Source: an uncultured Clostridia bacterium | Lineage (GTDB): Bacteria; Bacillota; Clostridia; Christensenellales; Aristaeellaceae | DNA length: 64,000 nucleotides | Direction: 5' to 3' | NCBI GenBank assembly: GCA_944333055.1 | Contig: CALVKT010000052.1 | Span: 1 to 64,000, forward strand | In this document: positions 8,678 to 24,498 of the stretch, piece by piece | How the letters are laid out: every line of letters starts with the position of its first letter | Numbering within the stretch: the first letter of the stretch is position 1 | Notes under the pieces: generated by a model | The model's input: the letters and a program-made list of their open reading frames with translations, nothing else | Databases searched by the model: none | Told to the model about the DNA's origin: nothing | Made by a program: the position numbers and the translations under genes

Positions 8678-9826
8678 TTACATCAGCTTGAGGAACAGTT
8701 CCTTGATCTCCGCCACGCTCGTCTCGCGCGGGTTGCCCGGACGGCACGCGTCGGCATACGCGGACTCCGCCAGGAAGTCGAGATCCTCGGCCTTGACGAT
8801 GCCCTTGAGGTCCGCCGGGATGCCCACGTCCGCGCTCAGCTTGCGCACGGCGTCGCAGGCCGCCTTGCGGTATTCCTCCTGCGTCATGCGTTCGGTGCCT
8901 TCCACGCCCATCGCCGCGGCGATGTACTTGTACTTGTCGCCCGTCACCGGCGCATTGTATTCCATGATCGTCGGCAGCAGGATCGCGTTGCCCACGCCGT
9001 GCGGCGTGTCATAGACGGCGCCCAGCGTGTGCGCCATGGAGTGCACGATGCCCAGTCCCACGTTGCTAAAGCCCATGCCCGCCACGTACTGGCCCAGCGC
9101 CATGCCCTCAAATCCCGCTTCCTCGCCGGCGACCGCCGCGCGCAGGGACTTGGCGATGATCTCGATCGCCTTGAGGTGGAACATGTCGGTCATCTCCCAG
9201 GCGCCCCTGGTCGTGAAGCCCTCGATCGCATGGGTCAGCGCGTCCATGCCGGTCGCGGCGGTCAGCCCCTTGGGCATGGAGGACATCATGTCCGGATCGA
9301 CGACGGCCACTTCCGGAATGTCGTGCACGTCCACGCAGACGAACTTGCGCTTCTTCTCCACGTCGGTGATGACGTAGTTGATCGTCACCTCGGCCGCGGT
9401 GCCGGCGGTGGTGGGCACGGCGATGGTGAAGACGCACTTGTTCTTCGTGGGCGCGACGCCCTCCAGGGAGCGCACGTCCGCAAACTCCGGATTGGTGATG
9501 ATGATGCCGATCGCCTTGGCGGTGTCCATGGAGGAGCCGCCGCCGATGGCCACGATGCAGTCCGCGCCGCAGGCCTTGTAGGCCGCCACGCCGCTTTGCA
9601 CGTTCTCGATCGTCGGGTTCGGCTTGATCTCGCTGTACACCGTATACGCAAAGCCGGCCTTGTCCAGCAGATCCGTCACCTTCGCGGTCACGCCGGCCTT
9701 GACCAGCGCGGGATCGGAGCAGACAAACGCTTTCTGATAGCCACGGGCGATGAGCTCCGGCGCGACGTGCTCGATGGCACCCTTGCCGTGATAGGAAATG
9801 GGGTTCAACACGATGCGATTCGCCAT
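8678..9826 (-). CDS. fucO: Iron-containing alcohol dehydrogenase, lactaldehyde reductase type
   Basis: A 382-residue NAD-dependent group III alcohol dehydrogenase, exactly the usual FucO length; FucO reduces L-lactaldehyde to 1,2-propanediol in fucose or rhamnose fermentation. The Rossmann motif IGGGSSMDTAKA and the iron ligands in GMDALTHAIE and in HSMAHTLGAVYDTPHG are visible. The start at 9826 has GGAGGG 8 bp upstream. It is a single-gene unit with its own promoter and terminator, and no other fucose or rhamnose genes lie nearby, so the physiological alcohol is inferred only. Confidence 0.93.
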   Translation of the reverse strand: MANRIVLNPISYHGKGAIEHVAPELIARGYQKAFVCSDPALVKAGVTAKVTDLLDKAGFAYTVYSEIKPNPTIENVQSGVAAYKACGADCIVAIGGGSSMDTAKAIGIIITNPEFADVRSLEGVAPTKNKCVFTIAVPTTAGTAAEVTINYVITDVEKKRKFVCVDVHDIPEVAVVDPDMMSSMPKGLTAATGMDALTHAIEGFTTRGAWEMTDMFHLKAIEIIAKSLRAAVAGEEAGFEGMALGQYVAGMGFSNVGLGIVHSMAHTLGAVYDTPHGVGNAILLPTIMEYNAPVTGDKYKYIAAAMGVEGTERMTQEEYRKAACDAVRKLSADVGIPADLKGIVKAEDLDFLAESAYADACRPGNPRETSVAEIKELFLKLM

Positions 9827-9888
9827 GGGAAACGCCCTCCTTGCTTCTTCATCCATTGGGATCGCCGCAGCGGTCTGCGGCCAACTGT

Positions 9889-9918
9889 ATTCTATCAGAG
9901 TTGATACTTTTCTGTCAA
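9889..9918 (-). promoter_or_regulatory. Promoter of fucO
   Basis: -35 TTGACA at 9913-9918 and -10 TAGAAT at 9889-9894, spacer 18 bp, about 60 bp upstream of the start codon. Confidence 0.8.
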
Positions 9919-9965
9919 TCCCTGTACAAAAGAAAGAACGATGCGCCGTGCATCGTCCCTTTTCG

Positions 9966-10307
9966 TCAATTTTCCGCGCCCGCCTGCGCCTCTTCCTTGA
10001 CCAGCCCCGCGACGTCGGAGACCGGCAGCGTGAAGGCGATGCCCTGCGCCGGCCTGCCCATGCCCATCTCATGATAGATGGCGTTGAGCACGCCGTCGCG
10101 CACATCCCTGTCCACGACCATCATCAGGATCTCCTTCTCCGAGTGGAGCGGGATGCCGAAGAAGGCCGCAGCCTCCTCCCTGGCCACGCCGCGGCCATTG
10201 AGAATCGTTCCGCCGCGCGCGCCGTGCTCGCGGGCCACGTCCATCACGTCCTCGGCAAAGCCGGCGTTGACGATCGCAAAGATCACCTCGTGGTTGTTCG
10301 TCTTCAT
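9966..10307 (-). CDS. P-II-like signalling protein (second copy)
   Basis: A 113-residue protein with the ferredoxin-like fold pattern of the P-II (GlnB-like) superfamily: MKTNNHEVIFAIVNAGFAED at the start, a central GARGGTILNGRG region and a C-terminal GIAFTLPVSDVAGL strand. P-II proteins form trimers that bind nucleotides and control transporters or enzymes. It follows another P-II-like gene by 2 nt and a DUF1538 membrane protein gene, in one leftward operon. The usual GlnB tyrosine-bearing T-loop is not evident, so this is a divergent member whose effector is unknown. Confidence 0.8.
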   Translation of the reverse strand: MKTNNHEVIFAIVNAGFAEDVMDVAREHGARGGTILNGRGVAREEAAAFFGIPLHSEKEILMMVVDRDVRDGVLNAIYHEMGMGRPAQGIAFTLPVSDVAGLVKEEAQAGAEN

Positions 10308-10309
10308 GG

Positions 10310-10678
10310 TTACTTCTCCCTCCCCAGTCGGTTGTTGCTCAAAAACTGATAGAGATTGACGCCGATCACGCTGCTCAGCGGCACGGCGAAGGCGACGCCC
10401 TTGCCGTTCCTGATCGTCTCAAACCTCTGCTCCAAACTGCGCATGATCTCCTCCACCAGATCCTCGCGCACGACGCTGAGGATCACCGCCTTGTGGATGT
10501 TCAGTCCGAGCAGGTTGACCAGCTCCGAGTTGGCCGTGCCCAGGCCGCCGACGACAAACTGACAGTTGACCTCGAACTGGCTGATCACGTCCAGATAAAA
10601 CTCGCCCTTGTTCCTGTCCACCACGGTGAAGAGGAGCTTGAGCTTCTTGACATCCGATGCGTCGAACGATTGGGCCAT
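10310..10678 (-). CDS. P-II-like signalling protein (first copy)
   Basis: A 122-residue small protein of the same fold as its downstream neighbour: a beta strand with LKLLFTVVDRNKGEFY, a helix with LVEEIMRSLEQRF, and GKGVAFAVPLSSVIGV near the C-terminus, which parallels GIAFTLPVSDVAG in the second copy. It lies 15 bp downstream of the DUF1538 gene and 2 nt upstream of the second P-II-like gene. I infer that the two proteins act on the membrane partner; whether they form mixed trimers is unknown. Confidence 0.75.
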   Translation of the reverse strand: MAQSFDASDVKKLKLLFTVVDRNKGEFYLDVISQFEVNCQFVVGGLGTANSELVNLLGLNIHKAVILSVVREDLVEEIMRSLEQRFETIRNGKGVAFAVPLSSVIGVNLYQFLSNNRLGREK

Positions 10679-10693
10679 GTTGCTCCCCCTTTC

Positions 10694-12217
10694 TCACATG
10701 AAGCTGATGATCTGCTGATCGTCCGCACCCAGCATGCGCCGCATGGCCAGATGCTCCCTGACCCGGCGATCCATCACCGCGCGGAAGCCCAGCAGCTGAA
10801 TGGTGATCAGCGGCGTCATGGCGACCATCGCCACCACGCCGAACGCGTCGCGCAGCACGGCGGCCTCGCCCTGCAAACTGCAGCACACGCCGATGGCAAA
10901 CGGCAGGATGAAGCAGGAGGTCATCGGGCCGCTGGCCACGCCGCCGGAGTCAAAGGCGATCGCCGTGTACACGGGCGGCACGAAGAGCGAGAGCGCCAGC
11001 GAGATGAAGTAACCCGGAATGATGTAATACACGAGCGAGAAGTCGAAGACGATGCGCAGCACGGACAGCGCGATGGACGCGCCCACGCCCAGGCACAGGC
11101 AGATCATCATCGACCGGCGCGAGACGGTGCCGCCGGTCACGTCCTCCACCTGCTGATTGAGCACGTGGATGGCCGGCTCCGCCATGACGACCAGGATGCC
11201 CATCACAAAGCCGAGCAGCGTCAGGAAGACCTTGTTGCCCTGCGCCAGCGCATAGCCGAGCTTGTAGCCGATGGGCATGAAGCCCACGTTCACGCCCGTC
11301 AGGAAGATGACCAGGCCCACGTAGGTGAAGAGCACGCCCATGGCGATGCGCTGCAGGCTGCGCGCGGACAGGTGCAGGAAGAGCACCTGAAACACGGCGA
11401 AGATCACGACGATCATGCCCAGCGCGATGGCAACCTCGCGGGCCGTGTGCATGCCCGTGTGCAGGAACGCGCCGAGGATGTCGCTGCTGACCGTGTAATC
11501 GGGCACCTCATACGTCAGCGCGTTGCTGGAGAAGACGCCCAGCAGCAGCACGGCCATGATCGGGCCGACGGAACACAGCGCCACCAGGCCGAAGCTGTTC
11601 TCCTGGCTGCGCCTGTCGCCCAGCACGCCGGAGATGCCCACGCCCAGCGCCATGACGAAGGGCACCGTGATCGGACCGGTCGTCACGCCGCCGGAATCAA
11701 ACGCCAGCGGCAGCAGGCTCTCGTTGCCGTTGACCACCAGCAGCAGCGAAAGCGCGAAGAGCGCCATGTAAAAGAGCATCAGGATGTTGGAGAGCGGCTT
11801 GCGCAGCACGATGCGCAGCACCGCGATCACCAGAAATGCGCCGACGCCGATGCCCACCGTGTACACGAGCACCGTGCTGTTGATCACCGCGCTGACCTGC
11901 CCGGCCAGCACCTGCAGATCCGGCTCCGCGACGGTGATGAGCAGCCCCAGCACGAAGCTGACGGACAGCAGCAAGCCCAGCTTGCGCTGGCGCGAGAGGC
12001 CCGCGCCGATCTGCGTGCCCATGGGCGTCATCGCCAGATCCGCGCCCATGTTGAACATGCCGATGCCCACCACCAGCATCACCGCGCCGATGGTAAACGT
12101 GATGAGCTCCACACGCGAGAAGCTGAACGCCGGCGTGAGCGCCATCAGATAGACGATTGCCGTGATCGGCAGCGCCGAGACGAGCGCTTCCCTGATCTTG
12201 AGCCACAATTCCTTCAA
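10694..12217 (-). CDS. DUF1538-family membrane transporter with internal duplication
   Basis: A 507-residue polytopic membrane protein made of two related halves: AFDSGGVTTGPITVPF in the first matches AFDSGGVASGPMTSCF in the second, and AEPDLQVLAGQV matches AEPAIHVLNQQV. DUF1538 pairs from Halomonas (UmpA/UmpB) have been reported, as I recall, to act as a cation/proton antiporter; here both halves are in one chain. The likely start is TTG at 12217, preceded by AGGTG at 8 bp; the longer frame to 12451 runs back through the promoter. It is followed by two P-II-like genes, which suggests regulated transport. Confidence 0.85.
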   Translation of the reverse strand: MKELWLKIREALVSALPITAIVYLMALTPAFSFSRVELITFTIGAVMLVVGIGMFNMGADLAMTPMGTQIGAGLSRQRKLGLLLSVSFVLGLLITVAEPDLQVLAGQVSAVINSTVLVYTVGIGVGAFLVIAVLRIVLRKPLSNILMLFYMALFALSLLLVVNGNESLLPLAFDSGGVTTGPITVPFVMALGVGISGVLGDRRSQENSFGLVALCSVGPIMAVLLLGVFSSNALTYEVPDYTVSSDILGAFLHTGMHTAREVAIALGMIVVIFAVFQVLFLHLSARSLQRIAMGVLFTYVGLVIFLTGVNVGFMPIGYKLGYALAQGNKVFLTLLGFVMGILVVMAEPAIHVLNQQVEDVTGGTVSRRSMMICLCLGVGASIALSVLRIVFDFSLVYYIIPGYFISLALSLFVPPVYTAIAFDSGGVASGPMTSCFILPFAIGVCCSLQGEAAVLRDAFGVVAMVAMTPLITIQLLGFRAVMDRRVREHLAMRRMLGADDQQIISFM

Positions 12218-12257
12218 ATTCAGATCACCTGCCCATATTCCTCCATTTTCGCTATAT

Positions 12258-12286
12258 AGTATATCAGAAAGACCGGCGTCAGGCAA
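12258..12286 (-). promoter_or_regulatory. Promoter of the DUF1538/P-II-like operon
   Basis: -35 TTGCCT at 12281-12286 and -10 TATACT at 12258-12263 with a 17-bp spacer, about 40 bp upstream of the proposed TTG start. Confidence 0.7.
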
Positions 12287-12450
12287 TCCGGCAAACGCGG
12301 AGAGGTCAACGCACGGCGGAGATGGGCAGCGGCCGCAGGCCGGGCCCGCCGACAGTCGCAAGGCGCGGCCAAAGGGCGCGGCCATGCGATGTCTCCGGTC
12401 ATCCCTCAGCCGCCCTTCCTCCCTTCGCCGTGCGCTGCCGATCATGGACA

Positions 12451-12478
12451 ATAAAATTCCCGGCGCAAAGCGCCGGGA
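12451..12478 (-). terminator. Terminator of rpoBC
   Basis: On the minus strand TCCCGGCGC pairs with GCGCCGGGA around TTT and is followed by ATTTTATT, about 45 bp past the rpoC stop. Confidence 0.85.
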
Positions 12479-12523
12479 TGTGTGCGGGAGCCGAGGTTGG
12501 GGCAGCGCCCCAAACGCCCCCGA

Positions 12524-16144
<3,621 letters not shown>

Positions 16145-16174
16145 AGGGGTGCACTCCCTTCTTGATCAAGTCAG

Positions 16175-16205
16175 GCCGCCGCGCGCGCGAGGGCGCGCGG
16201 CGGGA
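16175..16205. other. GC-rich hairpin in the rpoB-rpoC gap
   Basis: CCGCCGCGCGC pairs with GCGCGCGGCGG around a short loop between rpoB and rpoC. There is no T-run, so it may affect mRNA processing or stability rather than terminate transcription. Confidence 0.55.
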
Positions 16206-16231
16206 CATTCGGGTTCATTGACGGGTAAGGA

Positions 16232-20056
<3,825 letters not shown>

Positions 20057-20223
20057 GAATGCCATCACCCCTAACTCTAAAGCCTTGCAAAGGACGTCTG
20101 CCATCATCTGCACACCGCCGAAAACTGCCCATTGCCAAACAGCGCAAAGCGTTGTACAATGATAGCGGACAGCCACGCCCACCGGGCATAACATCGCTAT
20201 TGTGCATACTGATGCAATATAGT

Positions 20224-20252
20224 ATTGTATCCCATTTTTAAAGGTCTGTCAA
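20224..20252 (-). promoter_or_regulatory. Strong promoter of rpoBC
   Basis: -35 TTGACA at 20247-20252 and -10 TACAAT at 20224-20229 with a 17-bp spacer. Confidence 0.9.
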
Positions 20253-20418
20253 GCATTTCCGGCATTTTCCCGTAAAAATATTTTGCAAAATGTGAAGTTC
20301 TGTAATATGAATCATTCTGTGTGGGGCATCCGCGCAGAATGAAGGCCCGACCGACCGGCTCCTGCCGGCAGGCCGGGCTGCCTTTTTTCCGGCCGCGCAG
20401 CGCCTCATACCAGGTCTT

Positions 20419-20570
20419 GATGAAAACAGCCAATCAGAACCGCAATGGTCGCTACGCTCCGCTGCGGTTCCGCTTCTTTACGCCGTGATCATAGAAGACG
20501 TCAGGGCTGCCGCCCTAAAACCTGCCTGAGGGATTTCATCCCTCAGACTCCCTTCTTCGCTTCGCGCCGT
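20419..20570 (+). repeat. Dispersed repeat copy A, inverted relative to 25466-25610
   Basis: About 150 bp closely match the reverse complement of 25466-25610. Shared blocks include GCCAATCAGAACCGCAATGG, TACGCCGTGATCA and CTTCTTCGCTTCGCG. Read rightward it gives DENSQSEPQWSLRSAAVP, and the other copy gives DENGQSEPQWPLRAAAVP, so both may derive from a coding fragment. Confidence 0.85.
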
Positions 20571-20617
20571 ATTTGACCTTTTCATCGGAAATCAGTATCC
20601 CTTGCCATTTCTCACGC

Positions 20618-20647
20618 AAAAGCGGGGACTGCCCGGCAGCCCCCGCC
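20618..20647 (-). terminator. Terminator of the small membrane protein gene
   Basis: On the minus strand GCGGGGGCTG pairs with CAGTCCCCGC and is followed by TTTTG, 4 bp past the stop codon. Confidence 0.8.
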
Positions 20648-20650
20648 TCT

Positions 20651-21148
20651 CTATTCGCCGATGCCCGCCGCCGCGCCCAGCGCATATATCGCCTGCTCGT
20701 CCGCCTGCGCGCGCAGCATGTAGATCGTCTCCCCCTGCCGCGCGCAGAGCATCCCCTCCTGCCCGCGCACGGCGTACACCGCGTCCATGCCCGCCAGCGA
20801 AAAGCCCGTGATCAGCTGCGGCACATAGCCCTCCTCGGACATCCGCTCGATGTATGCCGCCGGCTGCGCCGTCACCGCCTCGGCCTGCGTGCCGTCGGCC
20901 AGACTGTACGTGCGCACGACGGCCGTGCAGTCCTGCCCGCCGTAGCGCGCGGAGACGGTCTGCTCGCTTGCGAGCGTCGCATCCGCGATCGCGAGCAGCC
21001 CCTGTGCCTGCGCCCCCTCCGCCCGGTCGCCGCCCGCGAGCTGATAGGCCATCGCGACGTAAAACAGCACGCCCAGCACCAGCGCACAGGCGACGCCGAT
21101 CAGCGTGCTGATGGCACCGGCAATCCACTTTCTCCTGTTTCCGGCCAT
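20651..21148 (-). CDS. Membrane-anchored protein of unknown function
   Basis: A 165-residue product with a basic N-terminus (MAGNRRKWIAG), one transmembrane segment at about residues 9-34, and an outside domain of about 130 residues. I do not recognise a family. The start at 21148 is chosen because GAGGG lies 5-6 bp upstream; the open frame runs to 21172. It is the last leftward gene before the rpoB region, about 110 bp downstream of the DUF815 ATPase gene, and may be part of the same transcript. Confidence 0.65.
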   Translation of the reverse strand: MAGNRRKWIAGAISTLIGVACALVLGVLFYVAMAYQLAGGDRAEGAQAQGLLAIADATLASEQTVSARYGGQDCTAVVRTYSLADGTQAEAVTAQPAAYIERMSEEGYVPQLITGFSLAGMDAVYAVRGQEGMLCARQGETIYMLRAQADEQAIYALGAAAGIGE

Positions 21149-21260
21149 GTTTTCCCTCTTTATCCTCCACAAGCGCGATCAAATCGATCAATTTTCAGTT
21201 TATGTCTCCACTTTGCAAAGACCGCGGAGAATCGTTCTCCGCGGTCTTCTCTCGTATCGG

Positions 21261-22562
21261 TCACGCCTGCGCCGTCTCGCCCGCGACCAGATCGACGAAT
21301 TGGCGCGCGATGCGCGGCGAGCAGCCGTTGTGGCTGACCGTCCATGCGCGGGCGCGCGGCATGAGCGCCTCCCAGTCGCAGGCGATGCCGCGGGCGTCCA
21401 GCAGCGCGCGGCAGATGGTGAAGTACTCCTCCTGCGTGGGCGTCTTGAACGTCAGGCGCAGGTCGAACCGGTCGGCGAGGGAGAACTTCTCCTCCAGCGT
21501 GTCGCGCTCGTTGACATCGTCCTGCCGCTCGGAGAAGCGCTGGCGCACGATGTTGCGCCGGTTGCTCGTGGCATAGACGACGACGTTCTGCGGCCGCGCC
21601 TCCAGCCCGCCCTCCAGCACCGTCTTGAGCGCGGTGTATTCCGGGCAGGAATCGGAGAAGGCCAGGTCATCGACGAACACGATAAACTTGCCCGGCTGCT
21701 CGCGCAGGGTGGAGAAGATCGTGGGCAGGTTCGTCAGGTGCGCCAGCGGCACCTCGACGATGCGCAGCCCATCCAGCCAGAAGCTCGAAAGCAGCGCCTT
21801 GACCGTCGCGCTCTTGCCCGTGCCCTTGTCGCCGTAGAGCAGCACGTTGCCCGCCTGCCGCCCGGCGAGCAGGCGGCGCGTGTTTTCCACCAGCGCGCCG
21901 CGCTCCTTTTCGTAGAGCACCATGTCCTCCAGGCGGATGGGGTCGGGCCGCGCGATGCCGCGCAGGCCGAGCGGGTACGCCTCGCTCACGCCCACCCAAG
22001 TGGAACCGGGGCACGCGGCAAACAGGCCCGTGCCGTGCTTGCGGAAGAACGCTGCCACGCGGCGCGCGCCCTCGCGCGAGAGCATGCCCGCGTCCACGCG
22101 CGGGTCGAACTGCGCCGCGCCCAGCGCCGGTTCCCACATCGGCAGGCGCGCCGCCAGTTTGCCGGGCAGGCCCGCCCGCTCGCACAGCAGCATGAACATC
22201 GCCGGATCGATGGCCGTCAGCCGGCCAAGCGCTTCCAGATCATGCCCCAGCGCGTTCATCACGCTGTAGGGCAGGCGGCTCGCGTCCACGCGGGCGCACA
22301 TCGCCGCCGCCGGGCTCTCCTCAAAGAGCACGGCCTCCAGCGCGACGCGCGCAAAGCCGCCCCGGCCCTGCGCAGCCGCCGCCAGCCAGGCGTTGTAGAC
22401 CTCGCAGTAGGCGTACGTCAGCTCGCCCTTGTCGCAGCCCTCGCCCGCGCAGTCGCACGCCAGGCGGTAGAGCGCGGCCATGGCCGGCTTCTCCATCACG
22501 CTTCGCAGCACGGTCATGCACTCGATATCCAGCAACAGTTCGCGCAGCTCGTGAATGTCCAT
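21261..22562 (-). CDS. DUF815-family P-loop ATPase
   Basis: A 433-residue cytoplasmic protein with an alpha-helical N-terminal half and an AAA-type ATPase C-terminal half. Walker A GDKGTGKSA is at about 244-252 and Walker B FIVFVDDLAF at about 293-302; sensor-like ATSNRRNIVRQRF follows. This layout is that of the DUF815 family, whose cellular role is not established. The gene lies about 20 bp downstream of argS in the same direction and is probably co-transcribed with it. GGAGC upstream of the ATG supports the start. Confidence 0.88.
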   Translation of the reverse strand: MDIHELRELLLDIECMTVLRSVMEKPAMAALYRLACDCAGEGCDKGELTYAYCEVYNAWLAAAAQGRGGFARVALEAVLFEESPAAAMCARVDASRLPYSVMNALGHDLEALGRLTAIDPAMFMLLCERAGLPGKLAARLPMWEPALGAAQFDPRVDAGMLSREGARRVAAFFRKHGTGLFAACPGSTWVGVSEAYPLGLRGIARPDPIRLEDMVLYEKERGALVENTRRLLAGRQAGNVLLYGDKGTGKSATVKALLSSFWLDGLRIVEVPLAHLTNLPTIFSTLREQPGKFIVFVDDLAFSDSCPEYTALKTVLEGGLEARPQNVVVYATSNRRNIVRQRFSERQDDVNERDTLEEKFSLADRFDLRLTFKTPTQEEYFTICRALLDARGIACDWEALMPRARAWTVSHNGCSPRIARQFVDLVAGETAQA

Positions 22563-22581
22563 CGCTTCGGCTCCTTTTGCG

Positions 22582-24297
22582 TCACATCCGGTCCGGGGCT
22601 TCCATGCCGATGAGGTACAGGCCGGTCTTGATCACGTCGCACACGGCGGCGGTCAGGTTCACGCGCGCGGCGCTGCCGGCGGGATCGCTCTCCTCCATGA
22701 TGCGGTGTTCGAAGTAATACTTGTTGTAGGCCTGCGCCAGCGAGGTCGTGTGCCTCGTGATGAGCGACGGCTCGTTTTGATCCATCGCCTTGCGCACGGT
22801 CTCCGGGAAGCGGGAGAGCAGCATGAGCGCGTCCATCGCCTCGTCGTCGCAGAGCACGCCGTATTCGGGCTGCACGCCCTGATACGCCTGCGCCTTGCGC
22901 AGCACGGAGCAGCAGCGCGCGTGCGTGTACTGCACGTAGGGGCCGGTCTCGCCCTCGAAGCTCAGCGCGCGCTCCCAGCGGAAGTCGATGTCCTTGATGC
23001 GCTCGTTGTGCAGGTCGAAGTAGACGACGGCGCCGACGCCGACCTGGCGCGCGACCTCGTCCTTGTTGGGAAGGTTCGGGCTCTTCTCCTCGATGATCTC
23101 GCGCGCCTTCTCCACGGCCTTGTTGAGCAGGTCCTCCAGATAGACGACGTAGCCCTCGCGCGTGGAGAGCGCGCGGCCCTCGTAAGAGACCATACCGAAG
23201 GCCACGTGCTCCATGTTCTTGGACCAGTCGTAGCCCATCAGCTCCAGGATCTTGAAGAGCTGGCGGAAGTGCAGGTTCTGCTGGTAGGCGACGACGTAGA
23301 GGCACTTGTCAAAGTGATACGTGTTCTGGCGGTATAGCGCGGCGGCGAGGTCGCGGGTGATGTAGAGCGACGCGCCGTCGCTGCGCAGCACGAGCGCGGG
23401 CGGCATGCCGTAGTCGTCCAGCTTGACGACCTGCGCGCCCTGGCTCTCCTGAAGCAGGCCCTTCTCGCGCAGCTCGCAGACGACCGGCTCCATCTTGTCG
23501 TTGTAGAACGCCTCGCCGTTGTACGAGTCAAACCGCACGCCCAGCAGGTCGTACACGCGCTGCGTGTCCTTGAGCGTGACCTCCTTGAACCAGGAGAAGA
23601 TCTCCATGGCCTCCGGGTCGCCGTCCTCGATCTTCTTGAACCAGGCGCGGCCCTCGTCCTCCAGCGCCGGGTCGCTCTGCGACGCCTCGTGGAAGCGGAC
23701 GTAGAGGTCGACCATGGCCTGCACGCCGCCGGCCTCGACCTGCGCACGGTCGCCCCACTTCTTGTAGGCGCAGATCATCTTGCCGAACTGCGTGCCCCAG
23801 TCGCCCAGGTGGTTGATGCCCACCGTCTCATAGCCGTTGAAGGCGTAGATGCGCTTGAGGCTGTGGCCGATCATCGTGGTGGAGAGGTGGCCGATGTGGA
23901 AGCGCTTGGCGATGTTGATGGAGGAATAGTCCAGGCACACCGTCTTGCCTGCGCCCACGTCGCTGGCGCCCCAGCGGCCGGGATGGGCGAGCACGGCCTC
24001 CACGATGCCGCGCGCCATCTGGCTGCGGCTGAGAAATACGTTCAGGTAGCCGCCCACGACCTCCACGCGGTCGATCTCCGGCGCGTCGATCTTCTCCGCC
24101 AGCGCGGCGGCGATCATCGGCGGCGCCTTGCGCAGCGTCTTGGAGAGGCGAAAGCAAGGCAGCGCGTAGTCGCCCAGCTTCTTGTCGGGCGGCATTTCGA
24201 TCATAGCGGCCACGTCCGCCGCCGTCAGGGCACAGTGTTCAAAGCACACCTGCGCGGCATCGGCGATGCGACCAGCGATGATCTGCTTCATATCCAT
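22582..24297 (-). CDS. argS: Arginine--tRNA ligase
   Basis: The 571-residue class I enzyme that charges tRNA-Arg with arginine. The N-terminal Add-1 tRNA-binding domain leads to the SSINIAKRFHIGHL segment with the HIGH motif at about 134-137; the KMSKS loop is degenerate (GRALSTREG), as is normal for ArgRS. A C-terminal helical anticodon-binding domain ends in MDRM-type sequence. Length is typical. GGGAG lies about 10 bp before the ATG. The gene has its own promoter and is followed closely by the DUF815 ATPase gene. Confidence 0.98.
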   Translation of the reverse strand: MDMKQIIAGRIADAAQVCFEHCALTAADVAAMIEMPPDKKLGDYALPCFRLSKTLRKAPPMIAAALAEKIDAPEIDRVEVVGGYLNVFLSRSQMARGIVEAVLAHPGRWGASDVGAGKTVCLDYSSINIAKRFHIGHLSTTMIGHSLKRIYAFNGYETVGINHLGDWGTQFGKMICAYKKWGDRAQVEAGGVQAMVDLYVRFHEASQSDPALEDEGRAWFKKIEDGDPEAMEIFSWFKEVTLKDTQRVYDLLGVRFDSYNGEAFYNDKMEPVVCELREKGLLQESQGAQVVKLDDYGMPPALVLRSDGASLYITRDLAAALYRQNTYHFDKCLYVVAYQQNLHFRQLFKILELMGYDWSKNMEHVAFGMVSYEGRALSTREGYVVYLEDLLNKAVEKAREIIEEKSPNLPNKDEVARQVGVGAVVYFDLHNERIKDIDFRWERALSFEGETGPYVQYTHARCCSVLRKAQAYQGVQPEYGVLCDDEAMDALMLLSRFPETVRKAMDQNEPSLITRHTTSLAQAYNKYYFEHRIMEESDPAGSAARVNLTAAVCDVIKTGLYLIGMEAPDRM

Positions 24298-24344
24298 CAG
24301 AAGGCACTCCCTTCGTCTGCATGATATCCGGATGGTTACGGTTT

Positions 24345-24373
24345 ATTCTAACAGATGCAGGGGAAAAAGACAA
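24345..24373 (-). promoter_or_regulatory. Promoter of argS
   Basis: -35 TTGTCT at 24368-24373 and -10 TAGAAT at 24345-24350, spacer 17 bp, about 50 bp upstream of argS. Confidence 0.7.
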
Positions 24374-24412
24374 GCCGTATCCGGCGCACATCGCCGCGCC
24401 CGGAACTTCCTC

Positions 24413-24441
24413 TTGCAAACCGGCGGCGCATCGTTCATAAT
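24413..24441 (+). promoter_or_regulatory. Promoter of the yhaM-like gene
   Basis: -35 TTGCAA at 24413-24418 and -10 CATAAT at 24436-24441, spacer 17 bp, about 60 bp upstream of the start. Confidence 0.7.
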
Positions 24442-24498
24442 GATAGAAGAACGACGCGGGCACCGGCCCGGCAATCTGAAAAAAAGAGGGATGATTCG

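Larger units (their letters stand above)
12218..12523. other. Gene-free gap between the DUF1538 operon and rpoC
   Basis: This 306-bp gap holds the DUF1538 promoter at 12258, the rpoC terminator at 12451 and a TTGGGGC..GCCCCAA palindrome near 12495 like the one at 2526. Nothing else convincing is seen. Confidence 0.6.
20057..20650. other. Long gene-free interval upstream of rpoB
   Basis: This 594-bp interval holds the rpoBC leader (about 160 nt), its promoter, an orphan rightward hairpin with six T near 20342-20390 that no rightward gene uses, repeat copy A (20419-20570), and a terminator for the next leftward gene. No credible coding frame is seen. Confidence 0.6.

Noticed and set aside
20197..20433. 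Leftward 78-codon frame across the rpoB promoter
   Set aside because: It runs through the rpoBC promoter and the repeat, with no ribosome binding site and no recognisable protein features.
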